This document shows positions 24,394 to 33,742 of a DNA stretch of 64,000 nucleotides, in pieces (the stretch's first letter is position 1; every line of letters starts with the position of its first letter). The notes below the pieces were generated by a model. That model searched no databases. It was not told where the DNA came from and saw nothing but the letters and a program-made list of their open reading frames with translations. The position numbers were made by a program, and so were the translations under genes. Source of the stretch: Teretinema sp942493045 (GTDB lineage Bacteria > Spirochaetota > Spirochaetia > Treponematales > Treponemataceae); assembly GCA_942493045.1 (NCBI GenBank), contig OW818665.1, positions 2,418,001-2,482,000 on the forward strand. The letters run 5' to 3'.

Positions 24394-26124
24394 TCATCCG
24401 TGCGGTGAGCTCTGATTTTCCTTCAGTTTTTTTAGAAATATATCAGTAATATCTGTGCGCGGTTTGACACCGAAGGCCGGGATCTTACTGCCGCTTTCTG
24501 TCTCGCGATACAACATTGCCGGATCGCTTTGATAGGCAAAGCTGTCCCGGTCATTCAACCACCAATCCAACACACTCAGAATATGCAGGGTATAATCGAG
24601 CAGCAGCGCATTAGTCCGTAATTTTGACTGCTTCCCGCCGCACAAGGCGTCCAACCGCTTGGAAACCGGATTTTCAATGTCGAACTTATAGTTCTCCCAG
24701 GGATTCAGCACACCGGGCACGGCTCCCACAGCCTGACCCTTGTGCGTCTCCATCACCTCGGTAATCTGACCATGATATTTTTCCAGCACTCGATGCAGAT
24801 TTTTCACCCGAAGATAAAACGGGGCCAGGGGCTCATCTTTCAAGGGTCGGGTAATCGCGTACATCCGGATGTCGTAGAAAGGAAGAAAATAATTCTTCAT
24901 TAATGAATACATATTTGATAATAGACGGCGGCCATACTGATTTTTATGATACTCCGGCTGCGTATAAATCTGGTGCGTAAATTCCTTCAGTTCCGGGACA
25001 AAGGTCTTTTCGAAAATAGTCTCCAGATACAAAATCCAGTCTTCCAGAATCTTTTCTACAGGCTCAGGTTCTTCCCGGGAAGAAATAACCTTGATCGGTT
25101 CAAATTTTATAAGCCGTAAGCCATAAAACAGTTGTTCCAAAATCCAGAGCAGCACAATAGTTAAATGCATGGGATTTTCAGGGGACAACTGGTTAAAACC
25201 GTCCTGAAACTGAAAAATCGGTTGAAAATAGGGACACAAATCCGGTTTCTCGTCCAACCGTTCCCAACCGGCCTCCGGGAAAAGATTTTCCAGCAGTTCC
25301 AGCCCGCGCTGAACATCATCAGGAATCACGGAATCCTGATTACTGCCCTCCGCCGCTGCCACAACCGGCCGGTTCAAAATATCATCATTTTTATCTCCGG
25401 ATAGCACATCCGAATTTCGTACAATCAGAATTTCACCGGCGTCGAGACCCAGCCAGGAGAGCAGCAGTGACCCACGAGTATAGAACAAATCATGCATATT
25501 CATCACCGTGGTAGAGGTCATTCGCAAAAGCAGGGGATATAAACCGACAATTACCTTTTCAAAAATATAGCGCCATTCGTCGACAGCCGAAGCCACATCC
25601 ATGCGATAGCTGGCTGGATCAGCCGGTACAAATTCTTCCAGGACCAGGGCATAGACACTCCGGTAACAGCGGGCTACGACTGCCGAACCGAGATAGTAAA
25701 CCCGCAGTAGCGGCCGGAATAGCACCCGCATAAATGGCACAAGATGCAAAGTCTGTACTTCAGTCGGATTGGTTTGCAGACGCAGCAGAATGCCGCTCAA
25801 TTGACGAACATCTATTGTCCTCGCAATCTGCATAACCTGCATGGCCATGGGTTCTTTATCACGAAGGCGGGCATAAAAAGCGGTTTGTTCTTCCGGTGGC
25901 AGCATTTTTCTGGTCGACGCCACACACTTCTGCACATGCCCTACATAATCATTTAATACATACTGCACAAAATCAGGGTTTATCCTGTCGGTCCGTTCGC
26001 GCAACAGACCAGCTCCTGTTTTTATCCGGTATGTTTTATCAGCCATCAGCCGATTTACCGCTTGCAGGGCGGTATCGCTCATTTGCGGAAGGGAGTCCAT
26101 CGGTTCAACAGCATACTCGGCCAT
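24394..26124 (-). CDS. Conserved-looking hypothetical protein, 576 aa
   Basis: I do not recognise this protein. It is long, soluble-looking and mostly helical, rich in aromatic and Leu residues, with no signal peptide; short hydrophobic stretches (LYPLLLRM; LTIVLLWILEQLFYGL) look like buried helices rather than membrane spans. GAGG lies 5 nt before ATG 26124 (GTG 26130 is possible). It begins about 8 bp after the stop of the DUF2804-like gene, so the two form an operon. Weak inverted repeats follow its 3' end toward thyX. Confidence 0.7.
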   Translation of the reverse strand: MAEYAVEPMDSLPQMSDTALQAVNRLMADKTYRIKTGAGLLRERTDRINPDFVQYVLNDYVGHVQKCVASTRKMLPPEEQTAFYARLRDKEPMAMQVMQIARTIDVRQLSGILLRLQTNPTEVQTLHLVPFMRVLFRPLLRVYYLGSAVVARCYRSVYALVLEEFVPADPASYRMDVASAVDEWRYIFEKVIVGLYPLLLRMTSTTVMNMHDLFYTRGSLLLSWLGLDAGEILIVRNSDVLSGDKNDDILNRPVVAAAEGSNQDSVIPDDVQRGLELLENLFPEAGWERLDEKPDLCPYFQPIFQFQDGFNQLSPENPMHLTIVLLWILEQLFYGLRLIKFEPIKVISSREEPEPVEKILEDWILYLETIFEKTFVPELKEFTHQIYTQPEYHKNQYGRRLLSNMYSLMKNYFLPFYDIRMYAITRPLKDEPLAPFYLRVKNLHRVLEKYHGQITEVMETHKGQAVGAVPGVLNPWENYKFDIENPVSKRLDALCGGKQSKLRTNALLLDYTLHILSVLDWWLNDRDSFAYQSDPAMLYRETESGSKIPAFGVKPRTDITDIFLKKLKENQSSPHG

Positions 26125-26131
26125 GGCCACC

Positions 26132-27184
26132 TCAAATACGGAGCAGAATCTTCTTTCCGATACCCGGAAAGCCTTTCAGTTGCAGTTTTTCACCGGAGCC
26201 GGATAACAGTACTCCGTCAAATGTCCCATAAACAGAGTGATAACTGGTTCGCACCACGAAGGCGCTCATTTGCCGATAACTGTCAGAAACCGGGTGGAAA
26301 ACAAGATCGATCATGCTTTCAGTGTCCTGGATGATCCAGGGACCGCTAATTCCTTCAGGACGGGTGATGCGTACCGGCGGTAATGGCGTCACCTCATTAT
26401 CAATGAAAAGCACATTATCATTATAGCGGTTTTCGTCGCCGCTGACAGGATTTCCGAGCTGAAAAGAAATCAGGGCGCCGCCGATCCAGCCAAGACCGAT
26501 CATCCGGGAACTTTTAGTTCTCAGAGAGTAATAAGCCTGACGCAAATCAAAAAAACCGGCGCTGGAATCCTTTAACATTTCATGGTCTTCGAATCCGGTA
26601 CGGATAAAACCGCTTAAGGGGCCGCAAGACTGCCAGGAAGCCTGGCAGCGGCGTTTTACGCGCCAGGGGGTAACACAAGAAAGAGAGCCCGAGGACGGAC
26701 CATCAGTGCGCATCTCCAGATGACCTGAGCAGGGCGGTCGAAAATCCGAGCCCACAAAATCAAAATCGGCCAATATCTGATTTCGGGCCAAGCGGGTCAG
26801 AATGCGCAAATAGCGTTTGCGGGTCCGGCAGGCGGTTATGGTATTATCAAGTTTTTTAGGCAGGGGCATTAAACCCGGCGGCAGCAGGCGACGGTAGGCA
26901 AATTTGCGCTGAGTAATCCGGTTCCATACCGTAGTTTCCATATAAGAGAAATATCCAGCGTCAAAGAGTTCAATTTCTCCAATATATTCATCATCGCAAA
27001 AAACAAAACGCAGCATCTCCATGACCCTGAGGTTTGTCAGGATAACTGGAAGAGGAAGGTCACCGAAAGGACGGCGTACATTCCGAATATCAAACCTTTT
27101 AAAAGACCCCGAATAGGTGCCAAAAAGCGCTTTTCCGTTATTTACCGGAGTATCCGGAGCCGGATCGATCTGTCTTGTATACAC
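26132..27184 (-). CDS. DUF2804-family protein
   Basis: The 350-aa protein resembles DUF2804: an N-terminal GKALFGTYSGSFKRFDIRN, a long beta-rich body, and a GLGWIGGALISFQLG segment with a C-terminal YGTFDGVLLSGSGE. The function of the family is unknown; the fold may be a lipocalin-like or glycosidase-like beta structure, which I infer only loosely. GTG 27190 and GTG 27184 are possible starts; AGAGG lies 5 nt before the second. A TATACT box (RC of 27204-27209) is upstream. It is coupled to the 576-aa unknown gene. Confidence 0.7.
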   Translation of the reverse strand: MYTRQIDPAPDTPVNNGKALFGTYSGSFKRFDIRNVRRPFGDLPLPVILTNLRVMEMLRFVFCDDEYIGEIELFDAGYFSYMETTVWNRITQRKFAYRRLLPPGLMPLPKKLDNTITACRTRKRYLRILTRLARNQILADFDFVGSDFRPPCSGHLEMRTDGPSSGSLSCVTPWRVKRRCQASWQSCGPLSGFIRTGFEDHEMLKDSSAGFFDLRQAYYSLRTKSSRMIGLGWIGGALISFQLGNPVSGDENRYNDNVLFIDNEVTPLPPVRITRPEGISGPWIIQDTESMIDLVFHPVSDSYRQMSAFVVRTSYHSVYGTFDGVLLSGSGEKLQLKGFPGIGKKILLRI

Positions 27185-27222
27185 CGACACACCTCTGCGC
27201 GACAGTATACCATTCTTTTTTC

Positions 27223-27257
27223 TTGCAGAATAGCACTAAGAAGTTTATGCTTTGCAC
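27223..27257 (+). promoter_or_regulatory. Predicted leaderless promoter of the MBL/beta-CASP gene
   Basis: TTGCAG (27223-27228), 17-bp spacer, TATGCT (27246-27251), 6 nt to ATG 27258. Confidence 0.6.
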
Positions 27258-28670
27258 ATGAGCATAACACTTTATTCATTGGGAGCCGCCGAAGAAGTAA
27301 CCGGTTCCAAACATGTCCTGGAAATTGACGGACAAATTATTCTGATCGACTGCGGAGCCTTTCAGGGCCGTCGTGAAGAAGCCGACCGCAAAAACCGTCA
27401 GTTTGATGTACCAGCCGACAAACTTTCCGCCGTTATTCTCACCCATGCCCATTATGACCACTCCGGTCTTTTACCTTTGCTGGGGCTTAACGGCTACAAG
27501 GGCAACATTTACGCCACACCGGCAACCCGTGATCTGGCCAATTTGATCATGATGGATTCCGCGCGCATTCAGGCCCGTGACGCCGAATACCTCGGTAAAC
27601 AGGCCGCCAAGAAGGGCGAACACTTTAACTGGAAACCGCTATTCACCGAACTGGACGCCATCAACACCGCGAACCAGTTTGTTACCGTATCCTATAACAG
27701 GCCCATCTGGATCATGCCCAATGTAATGCTGGAGTTCTTTGACGCCGGACATATTCTCGGTTCAGCGATGGCGGTGTTAACAATTACCGAAAAAAGCGGC
27801 AAGGTCACCAAGATCGCTTACACCGGCGACCTCGGCAGAAAAAACAAACCCATCATCCGCGACCCCGCCATTCTGCCGCCGGTGGATTACCTGGTTATAG
27901 AAAGCACCTACGGTAACCGCCGCCATGAGTCCACCGACGATGCCATGATCATGCTGGCCGAGGTAGCGCGCAACGCCATAAAAATGAACGGAAAGATTAT
28001 TATTCCGGCCTTTGCCATCGAACGCACCCAGGAACTGGTGTACTACTTCCACATGCTGGTCGATCAAAAAATAATTCCGGAAATACCGATCTATGTCGAC
28101 TCACCGATGGCCGTAAACGCCACCGGAATTTTCCAGGTACATCCGGAATGTTATGACGAAAGCATCCACAAAGCTTTTATCAAGCACCATAAAAACCCCT
28201 TCGGTTTTAACTCCCTGCGTTTTGTGACCAGCGTTGATGAATCCAAGTCCTTAAACAAACTGCCCGGGCCGATGATTATCATCAGCGCCGACGGAATGTG
28301 CGAAGCCGGACGCATCACCCATCACCTCGCCAACAATATCGGCAACCCGAACAATCAAATTCTGCTCGTGGGTTTTATGGCCGAACACACATTGGGACGC
28401 CGCCTGCAAAACCGCGAGGAAGAGGTAAAAATCATGGGCGAATGGCACAAGGTACGGGCCGACATCACCCAGATTAACGCCTTCAGCGCCCACGCCGACT
28501 ATCAGGAAGCCACTGACTGGCTTGACCAGCAGGATACCAAGCGCATCAAAAAATTGTTCATGGTACACGGTGAACCCGATGTACAGGCTATTTTTAAGGA
28601 GCATCTTGAAGCCCACGGCTTCCCGGACGTGCAGATAGTAAAATACGGCGAGACGTACGAACTGCAATAG
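27258..28670 (+). CDS. Metallo-beta-lactamase/beta-CASP RNA-processing-type exonuclease
   Basis: The 470-aa protein is of the CPSF73/YSH1-like COG1236 class. The MBL metal motif THAHYDHSG is at about residue 60, with GHILGSAMAVL and YTGDLGRKNKP further on; the beta-CASP domain contains YGNRRHES and PAFAIERTQELVYY; the C-terminal RMMBL motif is NAFSAHADYQEATDW. Such proteins cleave or trim RNA; a bacterial substrate is not known to me. The upstream TTG 27252 is in frame but lies between the -10 box and ATG 27258, which I choose. Confidence 0.9.
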   Translation: MSITLYSLGAAEEVTGSKHVLEIDGQIILIDCGAFQGRREEADRKNRQFDVPADKLSAVILTHAHYDHSGLLPLLGLNGYKGNIYATPATRDLANLIMMDSARIQARDAEYLGKQAAKKGEHFNWKPLFTELDAINTANQFVTVSYNRPIWIMPNVMLEFFDAGHILGSAMAVLTITEKSGKVTKIAYTGDLGRKNKPIIRDPAILPPVDYLVIESTYGNRRHESTDDAMIMLAEVARNAIKMNGKIIIPAFAIERTQELVYYFHMLVDQKIIPEIPIYVDSPMAVNATGIFQVHPECYDESIHKAFIKHHKNPFGFNSLRFVTSVDESKSLNKLPGPMIIISADGMCEAGRITHHLANNIGNPNNQILLVGFMAEHTLGRRLQNREEEVKIMGEWHKVRADITQINAFSAHADYQEATDWLDQQDTKRIKKLFMVHGEPDVQAIFKEHLEAHGFPDVQIVKYGETYELQ

Positions 28671-28701
28671 TCAGCGCAACAGGCCGGCGGCGCTCCTGTA
28701 C

Positions 28702-28736
28702 TCGACAGCCGAAGCCGTTTACGTACATAATGAGAC
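28702..28736 (+). promoter_or_regulatory. Predicted leaderless promoter of rlmB
   Basis: TCGACA (28702-28707), 18-bp spacer, CATAAT (28726-28731), 5 nt to ATG 28737. Confidence 0.5.
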
Positions 28737-29516
28737 ATGCAGATCATTACCGGCTTTCATGCCATAGAAGAAAAACTCCGTTCCTTTGCCGATACCGGCA
28801 AAGGAATTCCAAAAGCGCCTGAAGGCGTTCAGCTTCACTTCAGCCGCCCCGGCCCCCGGGTAAAAAAGATTCTCGCCCAGGCCAAAGAGCTGGCCATACC
28901 GGCCACCGAAACGACGGCAGAAAAACTGGATACGATGGTGCTTTCAAAGTCCCCGCTGGCCCGGGATCACCGCGGCCTGGTGCTGGTGCTCGAAAATGCC
29001 GAAAACGAAGAAGCCCCGCGCTTTGACCTCTGCCTTTCCGAACTGGCCGGAAAAGACAACGCCCTGGTTATTTTGCTTGACTCAATCACTGACCCCCAAA
29101 ACACCGGAGCCATCATCCGCAGCGCCGACCAGTTCGCGGTTGACCTGGTAGTGCTGCCTGAACACCGCAGCGCCACTGACTTTGAAACTATCGGACGCAC
29201 CAGCGCCGGGGCTTCCTCCTGGGTCAAAATTACCCTGGTACCCAATTTAGTACGGGCCGTCGAACAGCTCAAAGAAGCCGGCTTCTGGATTTACGGAGCC
29301 GACTCCGGCGGCGAACCGGTTCAGACTATTGCCTTCACCGGAAAAAAGGCGCTGATCCTCGGCAGCGAAGGCAAGGGCATCGCCCGGCTGCTGCATGAAA
29401 AATGCGATAAAATTGTTTCCATACCGACCAGCGGACGTCTGGACAGCCTGAACGTATCTGTCGCCGCGGGTGTACTGCTGTACGAAATCCGCAGACAGGA
29501 CCCCAAGCCAAACTGA
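28737..29516 (+). CDS. rlmB: 23S rRNA (guanosine-2'-O)-methyltransferase RlmB-type
   Basis: A TrmH-family enzyme with the full RlmB layout: an N-terminal L30e-like RNA-binding domain (ITGFHAIEEKL ... DHRGLVLVLE, about 1-85) and a C-terminal SPOUT domain with DSITDPQNTGAIIRSADQF, LILGSEGKGIARLL and IPTSGRLDSLNVSVAAGVLLYE. RlmB methylates G2251 in the ribosomal P loop; the exact target here is inferred. 259 aa, normal length. No Shine-Dalgarno; a possible leaderless promoter is present. Confidence 0.88.
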   Translation: MQIITGFHAIEEKLRSFADTGKGIPKAPEGVQLHFSRPGPRVKKILAQAKELAIPATETTAEKLDTMVLSKSPLARDHRGLVLVLENAENEEAPRFDLCLSELAGKDNALVILLDSITDPQNTGAIIRSADQFAVDLVVLPEHRSATDFETIGRTSAGASSWVKITLVPNLVRAVEQLKEAGFWIYGADSGGEPVQTIAFTGKKALILGSEGKGIARLLHEKCDKIVSIPTSGRLDSLNVSVAAGVLLYEIRRQDPKPN

Positions 29517-29599
29517 TCCAAAGCTGCAACCTTTTTTCCCGCCTGCAGTCTATGTAAGCAGAAACTTCTGTAAACATTAAAGTTGCAAGCGAGGGAAAA

Positions 29600-30256
29600 A
29601 TGAACAAAATTCCAAAACCATACCGTATGGATGAAGAAATAGCCAACGCCATAACTCACGGACTGGGAGTATTCCTTTCAATATCGGCCCTGGTGTTATT
29701 GGTTGTACGAGCCGTAATCTACGCGCCGGAAGGTCAAAAAACCTATTATGTGACCGCCTTCAGCATTTTCGGATTTTCGATGATCTTTCTGTACCTGATG
29801 AGCACACTCTATCATTCACTTATGAAAACAAAGGCCTACCCGGTTTTTGAGCGTCTGGACCATTCCGCGATCTATGTACTGATAGCCGGCACCTATACGG
29901 CCTACTGTCTGACGGTCCTGCGCGGATCGGTCGGCTGGTGGATGTTTTTTTTAATCTGGGGACTGGCGCTGCTTGGCATATCGCTGTATGCCGTCTTCGG
30001 CGCCCGTATGAAAACCATATCACTTATTACATATATATTGATGGGCTGGATAATTGTCTTTGCCGCCGACCCCCTCAAGTCGCAGATATCAAACCTGAGT
30101 TGGAGTCTGCTGCTGGCCGGAGGAATTTCCTATACCGTCGGCGCGGTTGTCTACGCCCTGAAGCGCATCCGCTGGACGCATCCGGTCTGGCACCTGTTTG
30201 TGCTCGGCGGGACAATACTGCACTTTCTATCGGTGTATTACTCTGTCAGCGCCTGA
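29600..30256 (+). CDS. Haemolysin III/YqfA-family membrane protein
   Basis: 218 aa with seven predicted membrane segments of the HlyIII/PAQR family. Family motifs are DEEIANAITHGLGVF near the N terminus, STLYHSLMKTKAYPVFERLDHSAIYVLIAGTYT in the middle in pieces, and a C-terminal HPVWHLFVLGGTILHFLSV; the conserved His residues are thought to bind a metal and give hydrolase activity in PAQR proteins. Role in bacteria is unclear. GAGGG lies 5 nt before the ATG. Its stop abuts the stop of the convergent diguanylate cyclase. Confidence 0.9.
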   Translation: MNKIPKPYRMDEEIANAITHGLGVFLSISALVLLVVRAVIYAPEGQKTYYVTAFSIFGFSMIFLYLMSTLYHSLMKTKAYPVFERLDHSAIYVLIAGTYTAYCLTVLRGSVGWWMFFLIWGLALLGISLYAVFGARMKTISLITYILMGWIIVFAADPLKSQISNLSWSLLLAGGISYTVGAVVYALKRIRWTHPVWHLFVLGGTILHFLSVYYSVSA

Positions 30257-31846
30257 TCACTCCGCGCTGACCACTACCACGTTTTTGCCCATCGCCTTAC
30301 CGGCGTAAAGCGCTTCATCGGCGTGCAAAATGACCCGGTCGATAAGCCCGCCGTGATACAGACTCACACCTATTGTTATTGTTACCGCTACACTGCGCAC
30401 CCCGTCATTAAACGGGGTGTCAGCGATCACCCGGCGTATCTTTTCGGCGACACCGCGGCCGCGCACCAGATCGCTGTTCCGGATGATCAGCAGGAATTCT
30501 TCACCACCCCAGCGGAACAGCAGGTCCTCTACGCGCAACACCGACACGGTACGAACCGAAATTTCACGGAGAACCACATCACCAAAAACATGGCCAAAGG
30601 TATCGTTGATCTTCTTGAAGTCATCGATATCGAACATTGCCAGCACAAAACCCGAACCGTTGGTCTCGAATTCCTGTATTAAACCCGCCGACCGGCTCAT
30701 CATACTGCGGCGGTTAAGCAGACCGGTCAAGGGATCAGTCTCCGAAATTATCAGCAACTCCTCGGCGCGTCGCGTAGAGGCCTCACTGTCCTGGGCTATG
30801 CGGCGGAAAGAAAAAACGCTCACCGCGCATACCACCAGCGCCAGGATCAGTAAACCCAGCACATAGACCTTAATAAACGAAAAAGCATCCAGGGCATCGC
30901 GCTCCAGAACCACAATCCAATTCAGTTCCGGAATCTTCTCATAAACCGCCAGCACATAACGCTGTTCCTCGGGAATATAATACAAACCGTTACTAAATTT
31001 CTGCTCCAGCGCGTTTTGAACCATCGGAACAGAACTTAAATTTCGCAGATAAACGGTTTTATTACCGCTTTCATCGACCAGTTCACGAGCGGGTGACAAA
31101 ACCGGGTGCGCGATAATATTTCCAGCCGCGTCCACCAGGTAGATCCGTTGATTCTTGCCGACGGATAAATCCCGCATAAAAACGCCCAAAGAGTCCAAAA
31201 CCATGTTTACATACAGAACCGCCGTGATTTTTTTGTTTCGATCGGTCAGAGCGACGGAAATTGATAGCGCCGGAATACTACCGGGCTGTGAAATAAACGG
31301 CGCGGAGATCATCGGAGACGGAGCGCCGGTGCCATTCCAATCCCGAAAGCCCATTAACGTATTTTTCGCCCAGTCCCGATAAGCAAAGCCCGAATGATAA
31401 TCGGCCATGGAAAGCTGCTTTTGAACAGTGAAAGGCTGCACCAGAATCGGCTGAAAATAATCGGCGGTCACCAGGGAAATAAACCGGAACACCGGATTAT
31501 AACCGAGTACTTTTTGAAAGCGGTTACGGATCGCGGATGCTGCGGCCTCAGGCACGCCCCGGTCCGAATCGGTCCTCAACGACAGCAATTCCTGTAAATC
31601 CGGAAAAGGCTCAGTCGCTATATACGAAACTACCGATTTTTTACCGTTAAAATAGTCCTGTACATATTTTTTTACTAAACCGATGGTCTCGATTTGCTCC
31701 TGAATATAGACATATTCAAGAGTTTTATAAAACAGAACCGGAAAACCCAGGCCCAAAAGCAAGGCCATAGCCACAATCTGCCAGATGAGCAGTCTGGCCA
31801 TTTGTATGGTTCTGGTATGAAGGCTTTCTTTCGTACTTTTAGCCAT
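30257..31846 (-). CDS. Membrane diguanylate cyclase with periplasmic Cache sensor
   Basis: The 529-aa protein has TM1 at about 15-40, a dCache-type periplasmic sensor (about 45-295), TM2 at about 300-320 (VYVLGLLILALVVCAVSVFSF), and a GGDEF domain (about 345-525). The active-site motif is GGEEF, with an RVED I-site five residues upstream, so it should make c-di-GMP and be product-inhibited. ATG 31846 is chosen over the longer frame from 31903 because a TATACT box ends 6 nt upstream. It is divergent from aspS. Confidence 0.93.
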   Translation of the reverse strand: MAKSTKESLHTRTIQMARLLIWQIVAMALLLGLGFPVLFYKTLEYVYIQEQIETIGLVKKYVQDYFNGKKSVVSYIATEPFPDLQELLSLRTDSDRGVPEAAASAIRNRFQKVLGYNPVFRFISLVTADYFQPILVQPFTVQKQLSMADYHSGFAYRDWAKNTLMGFRDWNGTGAPSPMISAPFISQPGSIPALSISVALTDRNKKITAVLYVNMVLDSLGVFMRDLSVGKNQRIYLVDAAGNIIAHPVLSPARELVDESGNKTVYLRNLSSVPMVQNALEQKFSNGLYYIPEEQRYVLAVYEKIPELNWIVVLERDALDAFSFIKVYVLGLLILALVVCAVSVFSFRRIAQDSEASTRRAEELLIISETDPLTGLLNRRSMMSRSAGLIQEFETNGSGFVLAMFDIDDFKKINDTFGHVFGDVVLREISVRTVSVLRVEDLLFRWGGEEFLLIIRNSDLVRGRGVAEKIRRVIADTPFNDGVRSVAVTITIGVSLYHGGLIDRVILHADEALYAGKAMGKNVVVVSAE

Positions 31847-31882
31847 ACTTCTAGTATAGGACTTCCTTCCATCCTTTGTAAA
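31847..31882 (-). promoter_or_regulatory. Predicted leaderless promoter of the Cache-GGDEF gene
   Basis: TTTACA (RC of 31877-31882), 18-bp spacer, TATACT (RC of 31853-31858), 6 nt to ATG 31846. Arranged back to back with the aspS promoter. Confidence 0.65.
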
Positions 31883-31896
31883 ATTTTGAACAGTTC

Positions 31897-31932
31897 TTGT
31901 CATTCACTGACAGTTACGTCTATACTGCCCCA
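31897..31932 (+). promoter_or_regulatory. Predicted leaderless promoter of aspS
   Basis: TTGTCA (31897-31902), 18-bp spacer, TATACT (31921-31926), 6 nt to ATG 31933. No Shine-Dalgarno before a housekeeping gene. Confidence 0.7.
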
Positions 31933-33723
31933 ATGGAAAGCATGAAACGTACCGTCACCTGCGGAGCGCTCCGCGCCTCTGACGAGGGAAAAACAGTAGT
32001 ATTAAATGGATGGGTTCACCGTAAGCGTGATCATGGCGGCATTTCTTTTATTAACCTGCGCGACCGCTACGGGCTGACCCAGGTAGTTGTAGACGCCGAT
32101 TCACCGACCGCCCTGGCCGAAGTTACCGCCGAGCTCAAAATGGAATACTGTCTGGCCATTGAGGGGATTGTACGCTTACGGCCGGATTCGATGGTTAACG
32201 CCGATATGCCCACCGGCGGCGTTGAAGTGGTTGCCAAAAGCATTACCATTTTATCACGCAGTGACGTACTGCCCTTTATGATCGATGAAAAATCCTCAGC
32301 CAGTGAAGAACTGCGTCTGAAATACCGCTATCTGGACCTGCGTTCCGGGACGATGCAAAAACATTTGGCCCTGCGCTCCAAGGTTACCTTCGCCGTTCGC
32401 CAGTTTATGACCGGCAAGGATTTTTACGAGATTGAGACCCCGACCTTCATCAAGTCCACTCCGGAAGGAGCCCGTGACTATCTGGTTCCCTCCCGCCTGT
32501 ACCCCGGCAAATTTTATGCCCTGCCCCAGTCGCCCCAGCTCTACAAACAGATCCTGATGGTCGGCGGCTTTGACCGCTACTTCCAGATTGCCCGCTGTTA
32601 CCGCGACGAGGACGCCCGCGGCGACCGCCAGCCCGAGTTTACGCAGATTGATATTGAAATGAGCTTTGTCTCACGGGACGACATCCTCACCCTCATTGAA
32701 GGCTTAATGGGTCATGTTTTCAAAGAAACCCTCAACGTAACCCTTCCATCAACCTTTCGCCGCATCAGTTATGACGATTCCATGGAATTGTACGGTTCTG
32801 ACAAGCCGGAGCTGCGCTTCGGTATGGAGATGCAGGACGGTGCTTTTTTGGCCGAACTCGGTACTTTCCAGGCTTTCAAGGACGCAATTTCCTCGGGCGG
32901 CAAGATTAAAGCCCTGGTCGTTCCGGGTGTAGCCGAACGCTACAGCCGCAAACTGATCGAGGAACTTGAATCCACAGCCAAAATCTATAAGGCCAAGGGC
33001 CTGGGCTGGATGAAAGTCGCCGCCGGACCTGAGGGAAAGCCGGTTCTGGAAGGCGGCATTTCAAAGTTTTTCGAAGGAAAAGCCGATACCGTGCTCAGCA
33101 CCCTCGGGGCTTCCGCCGGAGACCTCTTGCTCTTCGTTGCCGACGCTAAAGCCCGCGTTGCCTGCACTGCCCTCGGAGCCGTACGCACCCGGCTCGGTAA
33201 GGATCTGGGACTCTGCAAAGAGGGCACATTCGAATTCGCCTGGATTATCGATTTCCCGATGTTCGAATGGAATGAGGAACTGTCCAAATGGGACACCGCT
33301 CATCACATGTTTACCTGGCCCCAGGACCGATATCATGCCACATTGGAAAGCGACCCGGGCAGTGTAAAGGGCGACCTTTACGACCTGGTACTCAACGGCT
33401 ATGAGCTGGCCTCCGGTTCCATCCGTATCCATGATCCGGATCTTCAAAAAAGAGTATTCAAAATTGTCGGCTTTGACGAAGCCGAGGGCCAGAAAAAATT
33501 CGGCTTCCTGACCGAAGCTTTCAAGTATGGCGCACCGCCCCACGGTGGTATCGCCCCGGGGCTGGACCGCCTGGTAATGCTTATGGCCGGCGAAACCTCT
33601 ATCAAGGAAGTAATCGCCTTCCCGAAAAACAGTTTCGCCGAAAGCCCGATGGATGAATGCCCCAACGAAGTGGACCAGCAGCAGCTCGATGAACTGCATC
33701 TTTCTATTGTAAAAAAAGACTGA
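31933..33723 (+). CDS. aspS: Aspartyl-tRNA synthetase
   Basis: Class II aminoacyl-tRNA synthetase of 596 aa. It has the N-terminal OB-fold anticodon-binding domain (LNGWVHRKRDHGGISFINLRD in two pieces), motif 1 around FMTGKDFYEIETPTFIKSTP, motif 2 CYRDEDARGDRQPEFTQ, the bacterial GAD insertion (about 285-420) and motif 3 GGIAPGLDRLVMLMAG. It charges tRNA-Asp. Frames back to 31897 would include the promoter; ATG 31933 fits the family's start (RTVTCGALR). The promoter of the next gene lies inside its 3' end. Confidence 0.97.
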   Translation: MESMKRTVTCGALRASDEGKTVVLNGWVHRKRDHGGISFINLRDRYGLTQVVVDADSPTALAEVTAELKMEYCLAIEGIVRLRPDSMVNADMPTGGVEVVAKSITILSRSDVLPFMIDEKSSASEELRLKYRYLDLRSGTMQKHLALRSKVTFAVRQFMTGKDFYEIETPTFIKSTPEGARDYLVPSRLYPGKFYALPQSPQLYKQILMVGGFDRYFQIARCYRDEDARGDRQPEFTQIDIEMSFVSRDDILTLIEGLMGHVFKETLNVTLPSTFRRISYDDSMELYGSDKPELRFGMEMQDGAFLAELGTFQAFKDAISSGGKIKALVVPGVAERYSRKLIEELESTAKIYKAKGLGWMKVAAGPEGKPVLEGGISKFFEGKADTVLSTLGASAGDLLLFVADAKARVACTALGAVRTRLGKDLGLCKEGTFEFAWIIDFPMFEWNEELSKWDTAHHMFTWPQDRYHATLESDPGSVKGDLYDLVLNGYELASGSIRIHDPDLQKRVFKIVGFDEAEGQKKFGFLTEAFKYGAPPHGGIAPGLDRLVMLMAGETSIKEVIAFPKNSFAESPMDECPNEVDQQQLDELHLSIVKKD

Positions 33724-33742
33724 TTACCCGATACTTTCAGGT
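33707..33742 (+). promoter_or_regulatory. Predicted leaderless promoter inside the aspS 3' end
   Basis: TTGTAA (33707-33712), 17-bp spacer, GATACT (33730-33735), 7 nt to ATG 33743. The -35 lies in the last aspS codons. Confidence 0.55.

Noticed and set aside
33061..33699. A 212-aa open frame opposite aspS
   Set aside because: Shadow frame within a well-conserved gene, without a start signal.
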